Source: Nitrospiraceae bacterium
Lineage (GTDB): Bacteria; Nitrospirota; Nitrospiria; Nitrospirales; UBA2166
Length of the DNA: 64,000 bases
Direction: 5' to 3'
Assembly (NCBI GenBank): GCA_002726235.1
Contig: PBSN01000008.1
Span: forward strand, 510,635 to 574,634
Shown here: piece after piece, positions 20,135 through 31,900 of the stretch
How positions within the stretch are numbered: position 1 is the first letter of the stretch
How the letters are laid out: every line of letters starts with the position of its first letter
The notes under the pieces: generated by a model
The model's input: the letters and a program-made list of their open reading frames with translations, nothing else
The model's database searches: none
What the model was told of the DNA's origin: nothing
Made by a program: the position numbers and the translations under genes

Positions 20135-21751
20135 ATGCACTCAGAACCGAGCAACACTCCTATCACACACGATCGTTCAATGCTTTGCACCCTTATCGTG
20201 GAAAAATCACAAAATCCCCCTATCCCCCATTTCGCAAAGAAGGGACTGCGAACATACTGCGCCATTGCTTTTAGCGTCTTTGTTGGACTCTGGGGACCCA
20301 ATACCTTCGCACAATCTGAAACCCTTGCCGATCGAGTAATCGAACATCGACTCGACAATGGACTCACATTGTTGATGGTCGAACGACATCAAGCTCCTAT
20401 CGTATCTATCAATCTCACCTTTAGGGTTGGGAGTGTTAACGAGCATGTTGGAATCACCGGTGTCGCTCATCTTTATGAACACATGGCCTTTAAGGGAAGC
20501 AAAACACTGGGAACATCAGATTACGAGACCGAACGAGTGTTACTGGATAAACTCGATCAACTCGATCAGGAGATCCTCCGAGAACGCAAAAATGCGACTC
20601 CCGACAACGAAAAGCTCAAAACCATGCAACAGCAATTTACAGAACTGGAGACCAAGGCCAACGCCCTCGCAGTTCAAAACGAGTTCGGGCTGTTATATGA
20701 CTCGCACGGTGCTATCGGACTGAATGCCAGCACCTCCAGTGAACTCACGCGATACATCGTCAGCCTGCCGGCAAACCGACTTCCCATGTGGGCTGCGGTT
20801 GAGTCAGATCGAATGCGCAATCCCGTCCTGCGTGAATTCTACAAGGAAAAAGGTGTTGTCCTTGAAGAACGCCGGTTGCGAACAGACAATAGCCCATCGG
20901 GACGAATGTTTGAAGCATTCACATCGACAGCGTTTTGGGCACATCCGTACCACAACCCTGTAATTGGGTGGCCTACTGATATTGCAAATCTCACCGTGTC
21001 CGAAACCCAAGCATTTTTTAAAGATCATTACGGCCCAAATAACGCAGTCCTCGCAATTGTTGGAGATATTCATCCACCGGATGTCATCGCGTTGATTGAG
21101 GCAACCTTTGGCCCAATACCCAGCCAGCCTCCACCGCCTCCCCTCGTAACTGTGGAGCCACCACAAAACGGAGAACGCCGAGTTAACGTTCAGTACAACG
21201 CTGAACCGTTTGTGCTAATCGGATTTCACAAACCTGGAGTTGGGCATTCTGATGATGACGTGTTCGACGTTATTGATTCGATATTGTCCTCAGGGCGAAC
21301 ATCACGAATGCACAAACAGATCGTACAGAAGAAACAACTCGCCATACGCGTTGGATCTTTCACGGGTTTTCCTGGCAATCGCTTTCCCAATCTTTTCGTG
21401 ATCAGTGCGGTGCCACGGGCCCCCCACACAACAGCCGAACTTGAAGAAGCAGTATATGAAGAACTTGATAAACTGAAGACAGATCCAATTGAGTCTCGGG
21501 AGCTAGAAAAGGTGATCAATAATCTCGATGCCTATCTTGTTCGCTCGCTTCAATCCAATAGTGGACTCGCTTCTCAACTCACCTATTTTGAGGCGATTGC
21601 TGGTGATTGGAACTATCTCATTGAGATACGAGATCGAATGGCCAAAATCACCCAAGAGGACATACAACGCGCAGCAAACAAATATCTGGTGAAGAAAAAT
21701 CGCGTCGTTGCAACTTTGATCAAAAAAACAAAAAAAGGATCTGCGCAATGA
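20135..21751 (+). CDS. M16 family zinc metallopeptidase (catalytic subunit)
   Basis: 538 aa; signal peptide, inverted zinc motif HLYEH (HxxEH) in GVAHLYEHMAFKGS. Confidence 0.94.
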   Translation: MHSEPSNTPITHDRSMLCTLIVEKSQNPPIPHFAKKGLRTYCAIAFSVFVGLWGPNTFAQSETLADRVIEHRLDNGLTLLMVERHQAPIVSINLTFRVGSVNEHVGITGVAHLYEHMAFKGSKTLGTSDYETERVLLDKLDQLDQEILRERKNATPDNEKLKTMQQQFTELETKANALAVQNEFGLLYDSHGAIGLNASTSSELTRYIVSLPANRLPMWAAVESDRMRNPVLREFYKEKGVVLEERRLRTDNSPSGRMFEAFTSTAFWAHPYHNPVIGWPTDIANLTVSETQAFFKDHYGPNNAVLAIVGDIHPPDVIALIEATFGPIPSQPPPPPLVTVEPPQNGERRVNVQYNAEPFVLIGFHKPGVGHSDDDVFDVIDSILSSGRTSRMHKQIVQKKQLAIRVGSFTGFPGNRFPNLFVISAVPRAPHTTAELEEAVYEELDKLKTDPIESRELEKVINNLDAYLVRSLQSNSGLASQLTYFEAIAGDWNYLIEIRDRMAKITQEDIQRAANKYLVKKNRVVATLIKKTKKGSAQ

Positions 21752-23214
21752 AAGTCAGACACATATGCTTCCTGCTTCGATTCACGATACTCCTCGTATC
21801 GATTGCGCTTTGCGCTGTAGCCCCGACATTTGCCAACGCTCAAAACCTCTCCGAGCTACTTTCCATCGATCCACGTGAGATGAAATTCGAACCGGTGGAA
21901 TTCACCCCCCCTACACCGGAACGCATTACTCTTGAGAACGGCATGATTGTGTATCTCCTGCCAGATCATGAATTGCCATTGATCAGTATCGATGCTGTGG
22001 TCAAAACTGGAGCCATTTACGAACCAGCCAACAAAGTTGGCCTCGCGGGAATGACCGGCTCCATCATGCGAACTGGAGGTGCAGGAAATCGTACCGGAAA
22101 TGAAATCGACGAAGCACTTGAATTTATCGCTGCCAACATCGGAGTCCATGTTGGATCCGATTCCGGGAGCGCCTCACTAGATGTGTTAAAAAAAGATTTT
22201 GATTTTGCACTCAAGATTTTTGTTGACGTGTTGCGTACCCCGCAATTTGCGCAAGACAAACTCGACCTGGCAAAAAAACGCGCACTCGAGAACATACGCC
22301 GTCGAAATGATCGACCGTCGGGAATTGCCAGTCGGGAGTTCTACAAAGTTCTATATGGAGAAAATCACCCCTACGGTCGTGTCAGCACTGCAAAAGGCAT
22401 CTCAAGCATTACGCGGGAGGACCTCCAAGCATTTCACAAAACATATTTCCATCCCAACAGCATGATGCTCGGTGTGACCGGCGACTTTGAGCGAGAGGAG
22501 ATGCTTGCCACGTTACGCAATACGTTCGGCAATTGGTCAAAATCTGACGTAGACTTCCCCTCCGTTCCCCCGGTAAATCCGGATATCAAAAGATCTGTCA
22601 ACCACGTTGAGAAAGATGTGACCCAAACACATCTTCGCATCGGACATCTATCAATTCGGCAAAATCACTCAGATTACTTTGCATTAGCCCTGCTTGATGA
22701 TATTTTGGGAGCGGGAGGATTCAGTAGCCGCCTATTTCAGGACGTGCGCACACGCCAAGGGCTCGCCTACTCCGTCGGAAGCACTCTGCGAGCGGGAAAT
22801 TTCGATCTCGGTAGTATCCTCCTCTACGCCCAAACCAAAAGTGAAACGACCCATCAAGCGATTGCAAGTATGACAGCACATCTCAAACGCATGCGCGAAA
22901 TGCCTGTGACCTCGGAAGAACTAACGCGGGCAAAAGATGCGTTTTTGAATTCCTTTGTCTTCTCCTTCGCAAATGCAGGAGCGATTGTAAGCCGCCTGAT
23001 GTCATTAGAGTATTACGGCCTTCCCTCTGATTTTCTCGAGCGCTACCGCGCTAACGTCGTGAAACTGACCGAAGATGACCTCCTCAAAGCTGCACAAACA
23101 CACTACCATCCGGATAATCTCACCATCATGGCTGTTGGACAGGCCAGAGCCTTTGAGAAACCGTTGTCTACATTTGGTCCTATTCGAACCATCTCCCTCA
23201 ACAACGAAGAGTGA
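21748..23214 (+). CDS. M16 family peptidase homologue (non-catalytic partner)
   Basis: 488 aa; M16 fold but HxxEH replaced (GLAGMTGS); R/Y element SSRLFQDVRTRQGLAYSVGS; ATGA overlap with the upstream M16 gene. Confidence 0.92.
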   Translation: MKVRHICFLLRFTILLVSIALCAVAPTFANAQNLSELLSIDPREMKFEPVEFTPPTPERITLENGMIVYLLPDHELPLISIDAVVKTGAIYEPANKVGLAGMTGSIMRTGGAGNRTGNEIDEALEFIAANIGVHVGSDSGSASLDVLKKDFDFALKIFVDVLRTPQFAQDKLDLAKKRALENIRRRNDRPSGIASREFYKVLYGENHPYGRVSTAKGISSITREDLQAFHKTYFHPNSMMLGVTGDFEREEMLATLRNTFGNWSKSDVDFPSVPPVNPDIKRSVNHVEKDVTQTHLRIGHLSIRQNHSDYFALALLDDILGAGGFSSRLFQDVRTRQGLAYSVGSTLRAGNFDLGSILLYAQTKSETTHQAIASMTAHLKRMREMPVTSEELTRAKDAFLNSFVFSFANAGAIVSRLMSLEYYGLPSDFLERYRANVVKLTEDDLLKAAQTHYHPDNLTIMAVGQARAFEKPLSTFGPIRTISLNNEE

Positions 23215-23357
23215 AGAGATGTCGGAAATTGCTCATCCAACAAGGACGCAGCTACTTTGACATACAGGCATCCTGCACAGGAGGTAAACACGACACGGAA
23301 GAGAAAATGCTTCTGGAAGCTTGTTTCAACACCCCTCCATAGAAACGACTTGCGAAT

Positions 23358-23972
23358 TTGAAACTCTTCACCATCGCCGGAGGAAGCTGTTCTGGAAAGT
23401 CCACCCTTGCCAATCAATTATATTCGCTATTCCCCTCACAACACGTCTTTGTCCTCCCCCTTGATCATTATTACGACGACACAGCACACTTCAGTCAGCA
23501 AGAAGCCGCTATAACGAATCTCGATGTGCCGGACGCTATTGACATTGGAATGGTGCTTCGCGATGTCGAAGAAATTTACACCAGGACCATTCAGTTTCTT
23601 CCTCAGTACGATTTCATTACGCGCAAACGAACCTTTCGTCCCTTTCCAGGACAACACCCAGATATCCTCATTCTCGAGGGGTTATTTGCCCTGTACTATG
23701 CGAGCTTAAACACGATGGCAGATTTGCAGATATTCGTCGAAACCTCCCGAGAGGTGATGCTATCCAGAAGAATTGGTCGGGATACTGAGGCAAGAGGGAC
23801 GAGCAAGCAGGAAACGATCGATCGATACGAAAAGTTTGTACGCAATAGCTATGACAACATTATTCTGCCAACTCGTGAACACGCGCAGATAGTCGTCGAT
23901 GGAGAATCTTCAATCACCACTCAACTTGCAGAAATATCGACATTTCTTAGTCGCAAGTCTATAACGACGTGA
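23358..23972 (+). CDS. Uridine kinase-like P-loop protein
   Basis: 204 aa; TIAGGSCSGKSTLANQL, LPLDHYYDD, RRIGRDTEARG. Confidence 0.88.
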   Translation: MKLFTIAGGSCSGKSTLANQLYSLFPSQHVFVLPLDHYYDDTAHFSQQEAAITNLDVPDAIDIGMVLRDVEEIYTRTIQFLPQYDFITRKRTFRPFPGQHPDILILEGLFALYYASLNTMADLQIFVETSREVMLSRRIGRDTEARGTSKQETIDRYEKFVRNSYDNIILPTREHAQIVVDGESSITTQLAEISTFLSRKSITT

Positions 23973-23979
23973 GATCGTC

Positions 23980-24231
23980 GTGAAGACGAACTTTCGCACG
24001 ATCGAAATCTATTGCGCAAAATGTCGAATCATTCTTTACAAGTATCACAAGGGAGGAGACGGAGGTTTAGTAAAATGCTTTGTGGAACGCATCGTTGATG
24101 ATCGGACTGCAGGAAATTTAAAATGCCAACAATGCCAAGGCGAGTTTGCACGATTCAAGATGATAGAGAACCGACCAGCTCACAAAATCATTCAAGGGAA
24201 GGTGTTTGTAAAAGGAATGCGCCGCAAGTAA
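23980..24231 (+). CDS. Small zinc-ribbon protein
   Basis: 83 aa; CAKC...CQQC pair; tightly follows the uridine-kinase-like gene. Confidence 0.65.
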   Translation: MKTNFRTIEIYCAKCRIILYKYHKGGDGGLVKCFVERIVDDRTAGNLKCQQCQGEFARFKMIENRPAHKIIQGKVFVKGMRRK

Positions 24232-24238
24232 TGATCAT

Positions 24239-24850
24239 ATGAAAACACATAATGCGAATCTCAAACGCTGTCCATGGGTAGACCTCACGAAGCCAGATTA
24301 CATTGCGTATCACGACAATGAATGGGGGGTTCCTGTCCACAATGATCGGTTGTTGTTTGAATTTCTCACCTTAGAATCGTCTCAAGCAGGGCTTAGTTGG
24401 TATATCGTACTCCACAAACGAGAGAACTACCGCAAAGCATTCGATCAGTTTGACCCGAAAAAAGTCTCCAGATATACCGAACGACGAGTAACGAAACTTC
24501 TCAGCAATCCAGGAATCATCCGCAACCGCCTCAAAGTACTCGCCGCGATTAGCAACGCCAGAAAGTTCCTTGAGACGCAAAAGGAATTTGGATCGTTTAA
24601 TGCCTATGTTTGGAAGTTCGTGAATGGTCAGCCGATCGTGAATCGGCGAAAAACTATGAAGGACTATCCCGTCACAACTCCAGAATCCGATGCTTTGAGC
24701 AAAGATCTTCGCCAACGTGGATTTACATTCGTAGGTTCAACCATCTGTTATGCACATATGCAAGCGACTGGCATGGTCAACGACCATACCATGGACTGTT
24801 TCAGAAGAAAGGAAATCATCGCAGGGTACCAGAAGATCATAAAACACTGA
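24239..24850 (+). CDS. tag: DNA-3-methyladenine glycosylase I
   Basis: 203 aa; RCPWVDLTKPDYIAYHDNEWGVPVHNDRLLFEFLTLESSQAGLSW; FVGSTICYAHMQATGMVNDHTMDCFRR. Confidence 0.96.
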   Translation: MKTHNANLKRCPWVDLTKPDYIAYHDNEWGVPVHNDRLLFEFLTLESSQAGLSWYIVLHKRENYRKAFDQFDPKKVSRYTERRVTKLLSNPGIIRNRLKVLAAISNARKFLETQKEFGSFNAYVWKFVNGQPIVNRRKTMKDYPVTTPESDALSKDLRQRGFTFVGSTICYAHMQATGMVNDHTMDCFRRKEIIAGYQKIIKH

Positions 24851-24980
24851 CCCTATCACTCCTGTGCATGTCATTCCGAACACCTCATCCGTTATTAGAG
24901 ATATTTTGCCTCAACTATCCCCTATCGATCAATGTGGAACAGCCTCATTGCTAGCTAGTAAACAGCGAGACTGATGAAAC

Positions 24981-25676
24981 TCACTCCTCCTGTTGAATGG
25001 AGAAACGGACAACCGGGTTCCGCCAGTCACGCTCTTCGGGTTTGAGATCCCCAATGCCATGAATCCCTGTGTGGAGATGGACAAATCCTTCACCTTTCTC
25101 CCTCGATCGGCCTTCCCCATCACAGATCGTCCCTGGGATCGACGTACATCGCTCATCATTGATCTCGCTTCCCGCATCATACGCAGGAACGTCCACGACG
25201 ATCCTTTTATTACTCTTGGGAATCTTTACTCCTTGCACAGCAACAAACCCATCATTAGTTGGATTTATCATTGAGATGAACGAGATCCGATTAAATACTC
25301 CTCCTGATTGCAGCGTCAGGGTGACCGAATCGCCAGGATTTAACAATCCCTCTGCTGACTTGACAACATCCTCCACATCAGATGACCGTATGAATACATC
25401 TGAAAGCAAAGCTGTATTGCCCGCTTCCGCACTGGATTGGAGAGCCTGACTCGCTGGCATTCCCAACTCAAAAAATGTCACCTGTTTGTTATGACTCCAT
25501 ACCAATGGTGCTGAAATGCGTTGTCCCTTGGTAAGATTGGTAATGGTAACAGCATATTTTTGAAGGCCTACCTCTGTTTGAACATACCTAGGTGCCAACA
25601 CTGCTAAAACAATAACGACAAAAACTATTTGGCGAAACAACACAGAACCACGGCTATGCACAATATTTTCTCCCAT
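24981..25676 (-). CDS. Secreted spondin-domain protein
   Basis: 231 aa; YAVTITNLTKGQRISAPLVWSHN...FELGMPASQALQSSAEAGNTALL... resembles bacterial Spondin_N proteins. Confidence 0.8.
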   Translation of the reverse strand: MGENIVHSRGSVLFRQIVFVVIVLAVLAPRYVQTEVGLQKYAVTITNLTKGQRISAPLVWSHNKQVTFFELGMPASQALQSSAEAGNTALLSDVFIRSSDVEDVVKSAEGLLNPGDSVTLTLQSGGVFNRISFISMINPTNDGFVAVQGVKIPKSNKRIVVDVPAYDAGSEINDERCTSIPGTICDGEGRSREKGEGFVHLHTGIHGIGDLKPEERDWRNPVVRFSIQQEE

Positions 25677-26022
25677 GAGAGTGCACCTCTCTTATTCCCC
25701 TAGAATATAACGAAGTTACGCTACAAAACTAGTGTAATATTTCACTCTGTGCTTGCTTCTCAAGCCCTTGCAGGATTCGAAAGCCTTTTGCCAGAATTAT
25801 TTCACTAGTGGCCCTCCACACGAATAATTGCTGGATGCATTATGATAGTCAATCAAGTCTCAATGGCTTCCGTCAACCCTAAACGCTACGAAACACACCC
25901 ATATGATGTCGTACTCACAACAACACTCCACGCTTCTTCTCTTTACTCAGGATGACACAAATAATTCGAGGCTCCATAAGTCGTTGTAAACTTACACACA
26001 AAGCAAGCTAGAATAGCTATCA

Positions 26023-28941
26023 TTGAGGTCACGTACTCAATACAGGATGAGAGATCCTATTGCTCCAAAATTAACCCTCTGCCCTGGGTGGAAAGGTGTT
26101 CAGGAATATCTGCTAAACTTCCTCACCAGAACACTCACACGGAGTCCGCTTGCCATCCGCAATATCCTTGTCCTTGTTCCAACCTCTGCGTCAAAACACG
26201 TACTTGAACTTACCTTAGAACACGATCTACTGAAGAACCGTGCCGCGACAATTCTTCCATCCATCTCCACGACCCATGTGTTTCTCGAGGATATGGCAAA
26301 GCGTTCTTTAGGAAAGATCACGATCATTGACCCACTGTTACGCCAGGCTATTTTATTAAAAGCCACTGAGGACGCTACGGAGGCAGGGTTTCCACCTCCG
26401 TTTCTCATTCGCGGCGGATTATTACACCGAATTCTCGCGCTATACGACCATATGTACCTAACAGGTCACAATCTCCAGGTATTTGCTCAACGAGCCTTTG
26501 ATGAATTCAATGTTCAAGATGATATCGGTGCTGAACAAATGGCCCAACAAACACGTTTCCTCGTTGAGAGTTTTACACGGTATCGCACACACCTGACATC
26601 ACTCCACCTAGATGATACCTCCACGTTACATCAATCACTTCTCGAACACGGCGTGAGCAGCCCTTGCTCCCATATTTTCGTTCTAGGCCCAGAGACAGTG
26701 TGTCCAAGCGACCTTGCCTATCTTACGGCAGCACCTGCAGTTGAAACTGTCGAAATTATTGTCCCGACAACCATGGGGGAAATTTCTTCACTGCGCAACT
26801 TGATCAGCAAGAACACGTTGACCATGACTTATCCGAAAATCTCCACTCCACCTCCGATACTTTTTACACCTGAAGAAAATCACGAGAGGGTATTTACTGC
26901 CCGGGACCGCGAAGAAGTTTTGATCTCAATCACTAAACTGCTTAAATTATTCGCGCAAAAAGGGACGTTGCCGGAGATCCACCGTATTGCAGTGGTCGTA
27001 CCAAGCCCACTCCCATATCTCTACCTTGCAAAACAAGTGTTTGAGCAAGCCGGCATTCCCTATCAAATGCAAGATGATTTTCCATTGGCCACTGAGCCAT
27101 ACCTCGCCGCAATTGATCTTGTTTTCGATTTCATTGAACGTACAACGGAGCACTCACCCAGTTTCCAGCTCCTTCGCAACCCGTTTTTTTACTTTCATGG
27201 AATTGACGACACTGCACTTCTTGCCCTGGAATCAGAACTCCAAACACGCAAAAATATTCACGGCACTGAGGCATGGATGCGGATACGCAAAAGCTCAAGA
27301 CGGCAACCCATTCAGCTTTCAATTCCAGCTGTTGGAGCTAAAAACCATTCCTCTTTGCTACTAAGCGTACTAGAGACACTGCACACCATGGAAGAAATGC
27401 TCACGCCATTGGCCAATCCAATCACGTCAATGACAAAAAAGATCAACTGCATTCGAAACTTTCTCAACCGATATGAACGGACACTAGGCTCTCACGACGA
27501 TGGCACCCGTCATAATCGTGCGAAGGGCGCATTGCTGGCCATACTGCAACAACTCGAGAATGTTGAAAGTGTTCTTGGCGAATCACCGGTTGAGTTCCAT
27601 ACCTTCAAAAAAACACTGCACCTTGCTGTCCAATCACATACATTTTCCCGACGCACTGGAGACAACGGCATTCACATTATCGATGCACGATCAGCGACCG
27701 TTGGAGCGTTCGACCTCGTCATTATGGTTGGTTTGAATGAAGGAGAATGGCCTGCTAGAAAAGATCATAATATTTTCTATCCAGAATGGCTTCTTCAAGA
27801 CTTCGGATGGCCATCTGATGCTGAAGCTCTCTACGCAGAACGAGTCGCATTTAAAGAATTGTCACAACTCTCTCGACGTCATGTCGCGGTCTTTCGTCAC
27901 CAGCTTGAGGAAGATGTTCCAACTGTAGCCTCTCTCTTCCTCGATGAAATTGCTGAGATAAGTGCCACCATGCAATACATTTCAGAACAAGACATGACCG
28001 CATATGTTACATCCCGCAATCACGCCTTACGGTTTGGCCTTCTTCAATCTGACCGAATCGTCCCAAAACGACCAACCCCAGGAATACTCGAACACACGGT
28101 TTCAAACCTTGAACCGATTTCTGCCACTGCCTTTGAACGCTATCTCCGTTGCCCCTTCATCTACTATGCCAACGACATCCTCCACGTCAACGAGGAGGAG
28201 GAGATACGCACGGGTCTCAGCCCGCGCCGACAAGGACAAATTGTACATGAGGTTTTAAAAGATGGATTTCAGCAATGGGACACAACAACCACTTTGCCGC
28301 AACCAATTACGGAAGAGAATTATGCCGCAGCTATTTCTATCTTTACGCGAATTGCAAAAGAGAAACTTCCGCGCAGATACCAGAAAATTGAACTGGCCCG
28401 TCTCTTCGGTGGCCCTGGCCACGTTGGTACCATTGAATGGATTCTTCGCCAGGAGATAGCAAGAGAACCGATAGCCAAGCGCTTAGTTGAACATTCTTTT
28501 CGAACAAATCTTCGTCTTGAGCATGGTCCGAATGGCGAATCTCCATGGCATATCGACATCAAAGGCCGTGCAGATCGTGTTGACATCGACCTAGAGAGGG
28601 GAATCCACGTGTTTGACTATAAAACTGGGAAGACTCCAGAATCGAAAATAACATTGCAGGTCTCCCTATATGCCATGTGCCTCGCCCAAGATTTTTCTGC
28701 TGAAACGACCAAAGCTACCTATCTCAGCCTTCGCGATCGCAAAGCCGCCAGTCGAGAGGACTACGAAAAAACAGCGACGCAATTACGCGAGATCTACCTC
28801 CGCATCTCTGAAGGCCATTTTCCTCCACGACCATATCAGAATCATATCTGCACGAGTTGTGGATATATAGGACTCTGCCGCAAAGAAATTACTGAGGCCG
28901 CACTGACGATGGAAATGCAAGACGCCAACACAATGTCATGA
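26023..28941 (+). CDS. AddB-like PD-(D/E)XK nuclease/inactivated helicase
   Basis: 972 aa; nuclease GRADRVDIDLERGIHVFDYKTGK; Cys pattern YLRCPFIYYAN plus C-terminal ICTSCGYIGLCRKE (AddB Fe-S type). Start probably ATG 26047. Confidence 0.88.
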   Translation: MRSRTQYRMRDPIAPKLTLCPGWKGVQEYLLNFLTRTLTRSPLAIRNILVLVPTSASKHVLELTLEHDLLKNRAATILPSISTTHVFLEDMAKRSLGKITIIDPLLRQAILLKATEDATEAGFPPPFLIRGGLLHRILALYDHMYLTGHNLQVFAQRAFDEFNVQDDIGAEQMAQQTRFLVESFTRYRTHLTSLHLDDTSTLHQSLLEHGVSSPCSHIFVLGPETVCPSDLAYLTAAPAVETVEIIVPTTMGEISSLRNLISKNTLTMTYPKISTPPPILFTPEENHERVFTARDREEVLISITKLLKLFAQKGTLPEIHRIAVVVPSPLPYLYLAKQVFEQAGIPYQMQDDFPLATEPYLAAIDLVFDFIERTTEHSPSFQLLRNPFFYFHGIDDTALLALESELQTRKNIHGTEAWMRIRKSSRRQPIQLSIPAVGAKNHSSLLLSVLETLHTMEEMLTPLANPITSMTKKINCIRNFLNRYERTLGSHDDGTRHNRAKGALLAILQQLENVESVLGESPVEFHTFKKTLHLAVQSHTFSRRTGDNGIHIIDARSATVGAFDLVIMVGLNEGEWPARKDHNIFYPEWLLQDFGWPSDAEALYAERVAFKELSQLSRRHVAVFRHQLEEDVPTVASLFLDEIAEISATMQYISEQDMTAYVTSRNHALRFGLLQSDRIVPKRPTPGILEHTVSNLEPISATAFERYLRCPFIYYANDILHVNEEEEIRTGLSPRRQGQIVHEVLKDGFQQWDTTTTLPQPITEENYAAAISIFTRIAKEKLPRRYQKIELARLFGGPGHVGTIEWILRQEIAREPIAKRLVEHSFRTNLRLEHGPNGESPWHIDIKGRADRVDIDLERGIHVFDYKTGKTPESKITLQVSLYAMCLAQDFSAETTKATYLSLRDRKAASREDYEKTATQLREIYLRISEGHFPPRPYQNHICTSCGYIGLCRKEITEAALTMEMQDANTMS

Positions 28942-31900
28942 TGACCGTGACTCTCCCACAAGACCATCAAGCCAGAGAAAACGCCAGTGACCCTCGGTTT
29001 AATGTCACCTTGGAAGCCTCAGCTGGGACAGGAAAAACACGTGTTCTCGTCGATCGTTATATCCGACTCATTGAGGCGGGAGCAGCACCTCGAAACATCC
29101 TAGCTATTACCTTTACGCGCAAAGCAGCCAGCGAGATGAAGCATCGCATTATCCAAGAATTGCACCGACGAAGCATGTTATGGCAAGAGATTAGGGATCG
29201 ACTGTTCGAGGTACATATCGTCACCATGGATGCCTTTTGCCTTAGCCTGCTCAAAGAGTTTCCACTGGAGGCCAACCTCGAGCCAGACATGGACCTCTTA
29301 AGTGATGTCGAACTTCATCGTCTTCTGGAAGAATCTGTAGAACAGGGTCTAAGCGATCATGGAAACTACCCGACCTCAGATCTCAAGTTTCTTGCTTCCC
29401 GTTTTGGAGAGACGACTCTCCGCCGTGGCATGCGCAACTTTATCCGAAGTCGCCTAGTCATGAGTCCATTGCTTAATCGTTTCGTAAATCAACGAGTACC
29501 CCACACACTTCAACTCAGCCACGTATTGAGAAAGGCGTCAACGGGTCTGCGGAAAGCCATGAGAAACTATCAGTGGGGAACCATGCCAACATCAATACGG
29601 CGTATCATGGGCTCCAATCCAGTCACACCGTTCGATCTCGAACAAGTTGCATCATACTTTCTAACCCAAGATGGAAAGTCTCGGAAGAGACTCTCTAGCG
29701 CATGTCGCCAAGCAGATTTCACTACCCGCGCCGAATATGACCAGCACCGCTCGCAGGTTATCGATATTGCACCAGTTGTTGCGGAACACATTCAGCGATG
29801 GCGTCATGATATCAATCTTTATGCGATCCAAGAGATATGGACGCTTTATCAATCGGCCACACGACATTTCATCTCACTTAAGGAGGAACGCGGCGGTCTT
29901 GATTTTTCTGACATCGTTCAGCATGCCGTCACTCTGCTAAAGAAACGAGGAATCTTTTCGCAAAGCCGCTTTCGATTGGAGGCACGCTATCATCATCTCC
30001 TCATCGACGAATTCCAGGATACCAACGAGATGCAATGGTCGCTAATTCAAAGTCTTATCGATTCATGGGGAGAGGGGGAAGGGTTGGTACAAGATACCAT
30101 TGCTAGAGCACAGGCCTCCGGTCGAGGGAAAGGGCTACTTCAAGAACCGAGCATATTCCTCGTTGGAGACCGGAAACAATCCGTCTATGGATGGCGAGAT
30201 GCGCGTGTCGAAGTGATGAATACTGCGACAAAATATCTCATGAACATTCGCCCAAACGGCGGTCGGCAATTACACATCAGGCAGAGTTTTCGAGCTCATG
30301 CTCCCCTGCTTGGATTTCTCAATGACGTGTTTTCTGGAGTCCCAAAAGAAAGCGAAGACGTGAGCTGGGCCTTCCGATACCGCAAGAGTGACCATTTTCC
30401 AATTCTTAAGTCTGACAACCATGATCATGCAGTTGGACTCGCCATCGCCCCAACGCGAACTCATGCCGCAGCGGCTGTCGGCGACGAAATTGTTCGTTTA
30501 CTACAGGAGAACAACTACCAATTGAAAGACATTGCCATCTGTTTTCGAAGTCGTACCCACTATCGCATCTACGAAGACGCGTTAGTCCAACGCGGAGTCC
30601 CGACCTATGTCTATCGCGGACTTGGGTTTTACGATTCACCAGAGGTCCGTGATATTCAGGCTATCATACGCTATCTTGCTAATCCAATTTCCGAACTTTG
30701 CGCGGCCGAAGTCCTGCGTTCACGTTTTATTGGATTCTCGGATACGGGTCTGTCACTCATCACAAAGGACCACCGAAAACGTGTCACGGCAACCCCATTG
30801 ATCCAGCTTCTGAAACACGCCATCCCACAAGAACAGCTACCACGTACAATCTCTCCCGAAGATCAAGCTATCATAACTAACATCCTTCCCAAAGTTCCAA
30901 AGTGGCTCGACATTGCCGACCGAATTCCACCATCAGACCTCTTGCAACGCATCATTGAAGAGACCGACTACGCCGCATGTTTTAGCGGCCGTAACGGCAT
31001 TCAAGGATGGGAAAATCTTAAAAAAGTGCTAGAGCGCATACGGCGTGCTCAAAACCGCGGCTATATGACCTTTGCTCGTCTCACGGAATATGTTGACCAC
31101 GCCTCCGCAGGCGAAGAGTCCCTCGCAACACTTGAAGCCATAGATGCGGTCAGTCTCATGACTATCCATGCTTCAAAAGGCTTGGAGTTCAAAGCCGTAT
31201 TCGTCGTAAATATGGATCAAACACTCCACGCAGATACTTCGCTCCCACGCATCAAAGAGCATGCCGATGGGAGTATTGATATATATGCAACGGAGAAAGC
31301 CAAGACCAGAAGCCCTGATCGTACACTAGAGGAAGAGAAACGCCTTTTGTATGTCGCGTTCACGCGTGCTAAAAACTATCTCGTTCTCTCCTCACTCGAT
31401 CCAAAACACAACGAACGCCATGCAACATTCAACAATCTCCTTCCGAAAAGCCTTCGAGAACTCCTTCCTGCCGCTACAACGACCGATGCTCCGGAACTGA
31501 CTTGGACACCCGCAGATAACAAGCATCGGTTGCGTGTTGTCCGTGCGATGTCTTCCCCCAGACATTATTACAATACAAAAACGACCCCGGCATATACACT
31601 TGCCATTGAGCCACTACCGCATCAAACTACCTCAAGAGTGACGACAAACCATCAAGTCACAGAGTCGTCTAACGACAACAGGAACAATCAGAACTCGCAA
31701 TCACTTAGTAGAAAAATAGGAAGAACCGTACATCAACTATTTGAATACGCAGTCTCGATAAACGAAAAGTTAGAGCAAATCGCTGACGCACTGCTTTCGA
31801 AGTGCCCTGAACAGACACCAGTTGATCGTAAAAAAACAATCAGGAAGGTTACAAGTTTCTATCGACAGCTTCACTCTCACCAGGAGCTTACTCGACTTCT

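Noticed and set aside
28320-28586. Minus-strand ORFs inside the AddB-like gene
   Set aside because: Antisense frames over the conserved nuclease region; no independent support.
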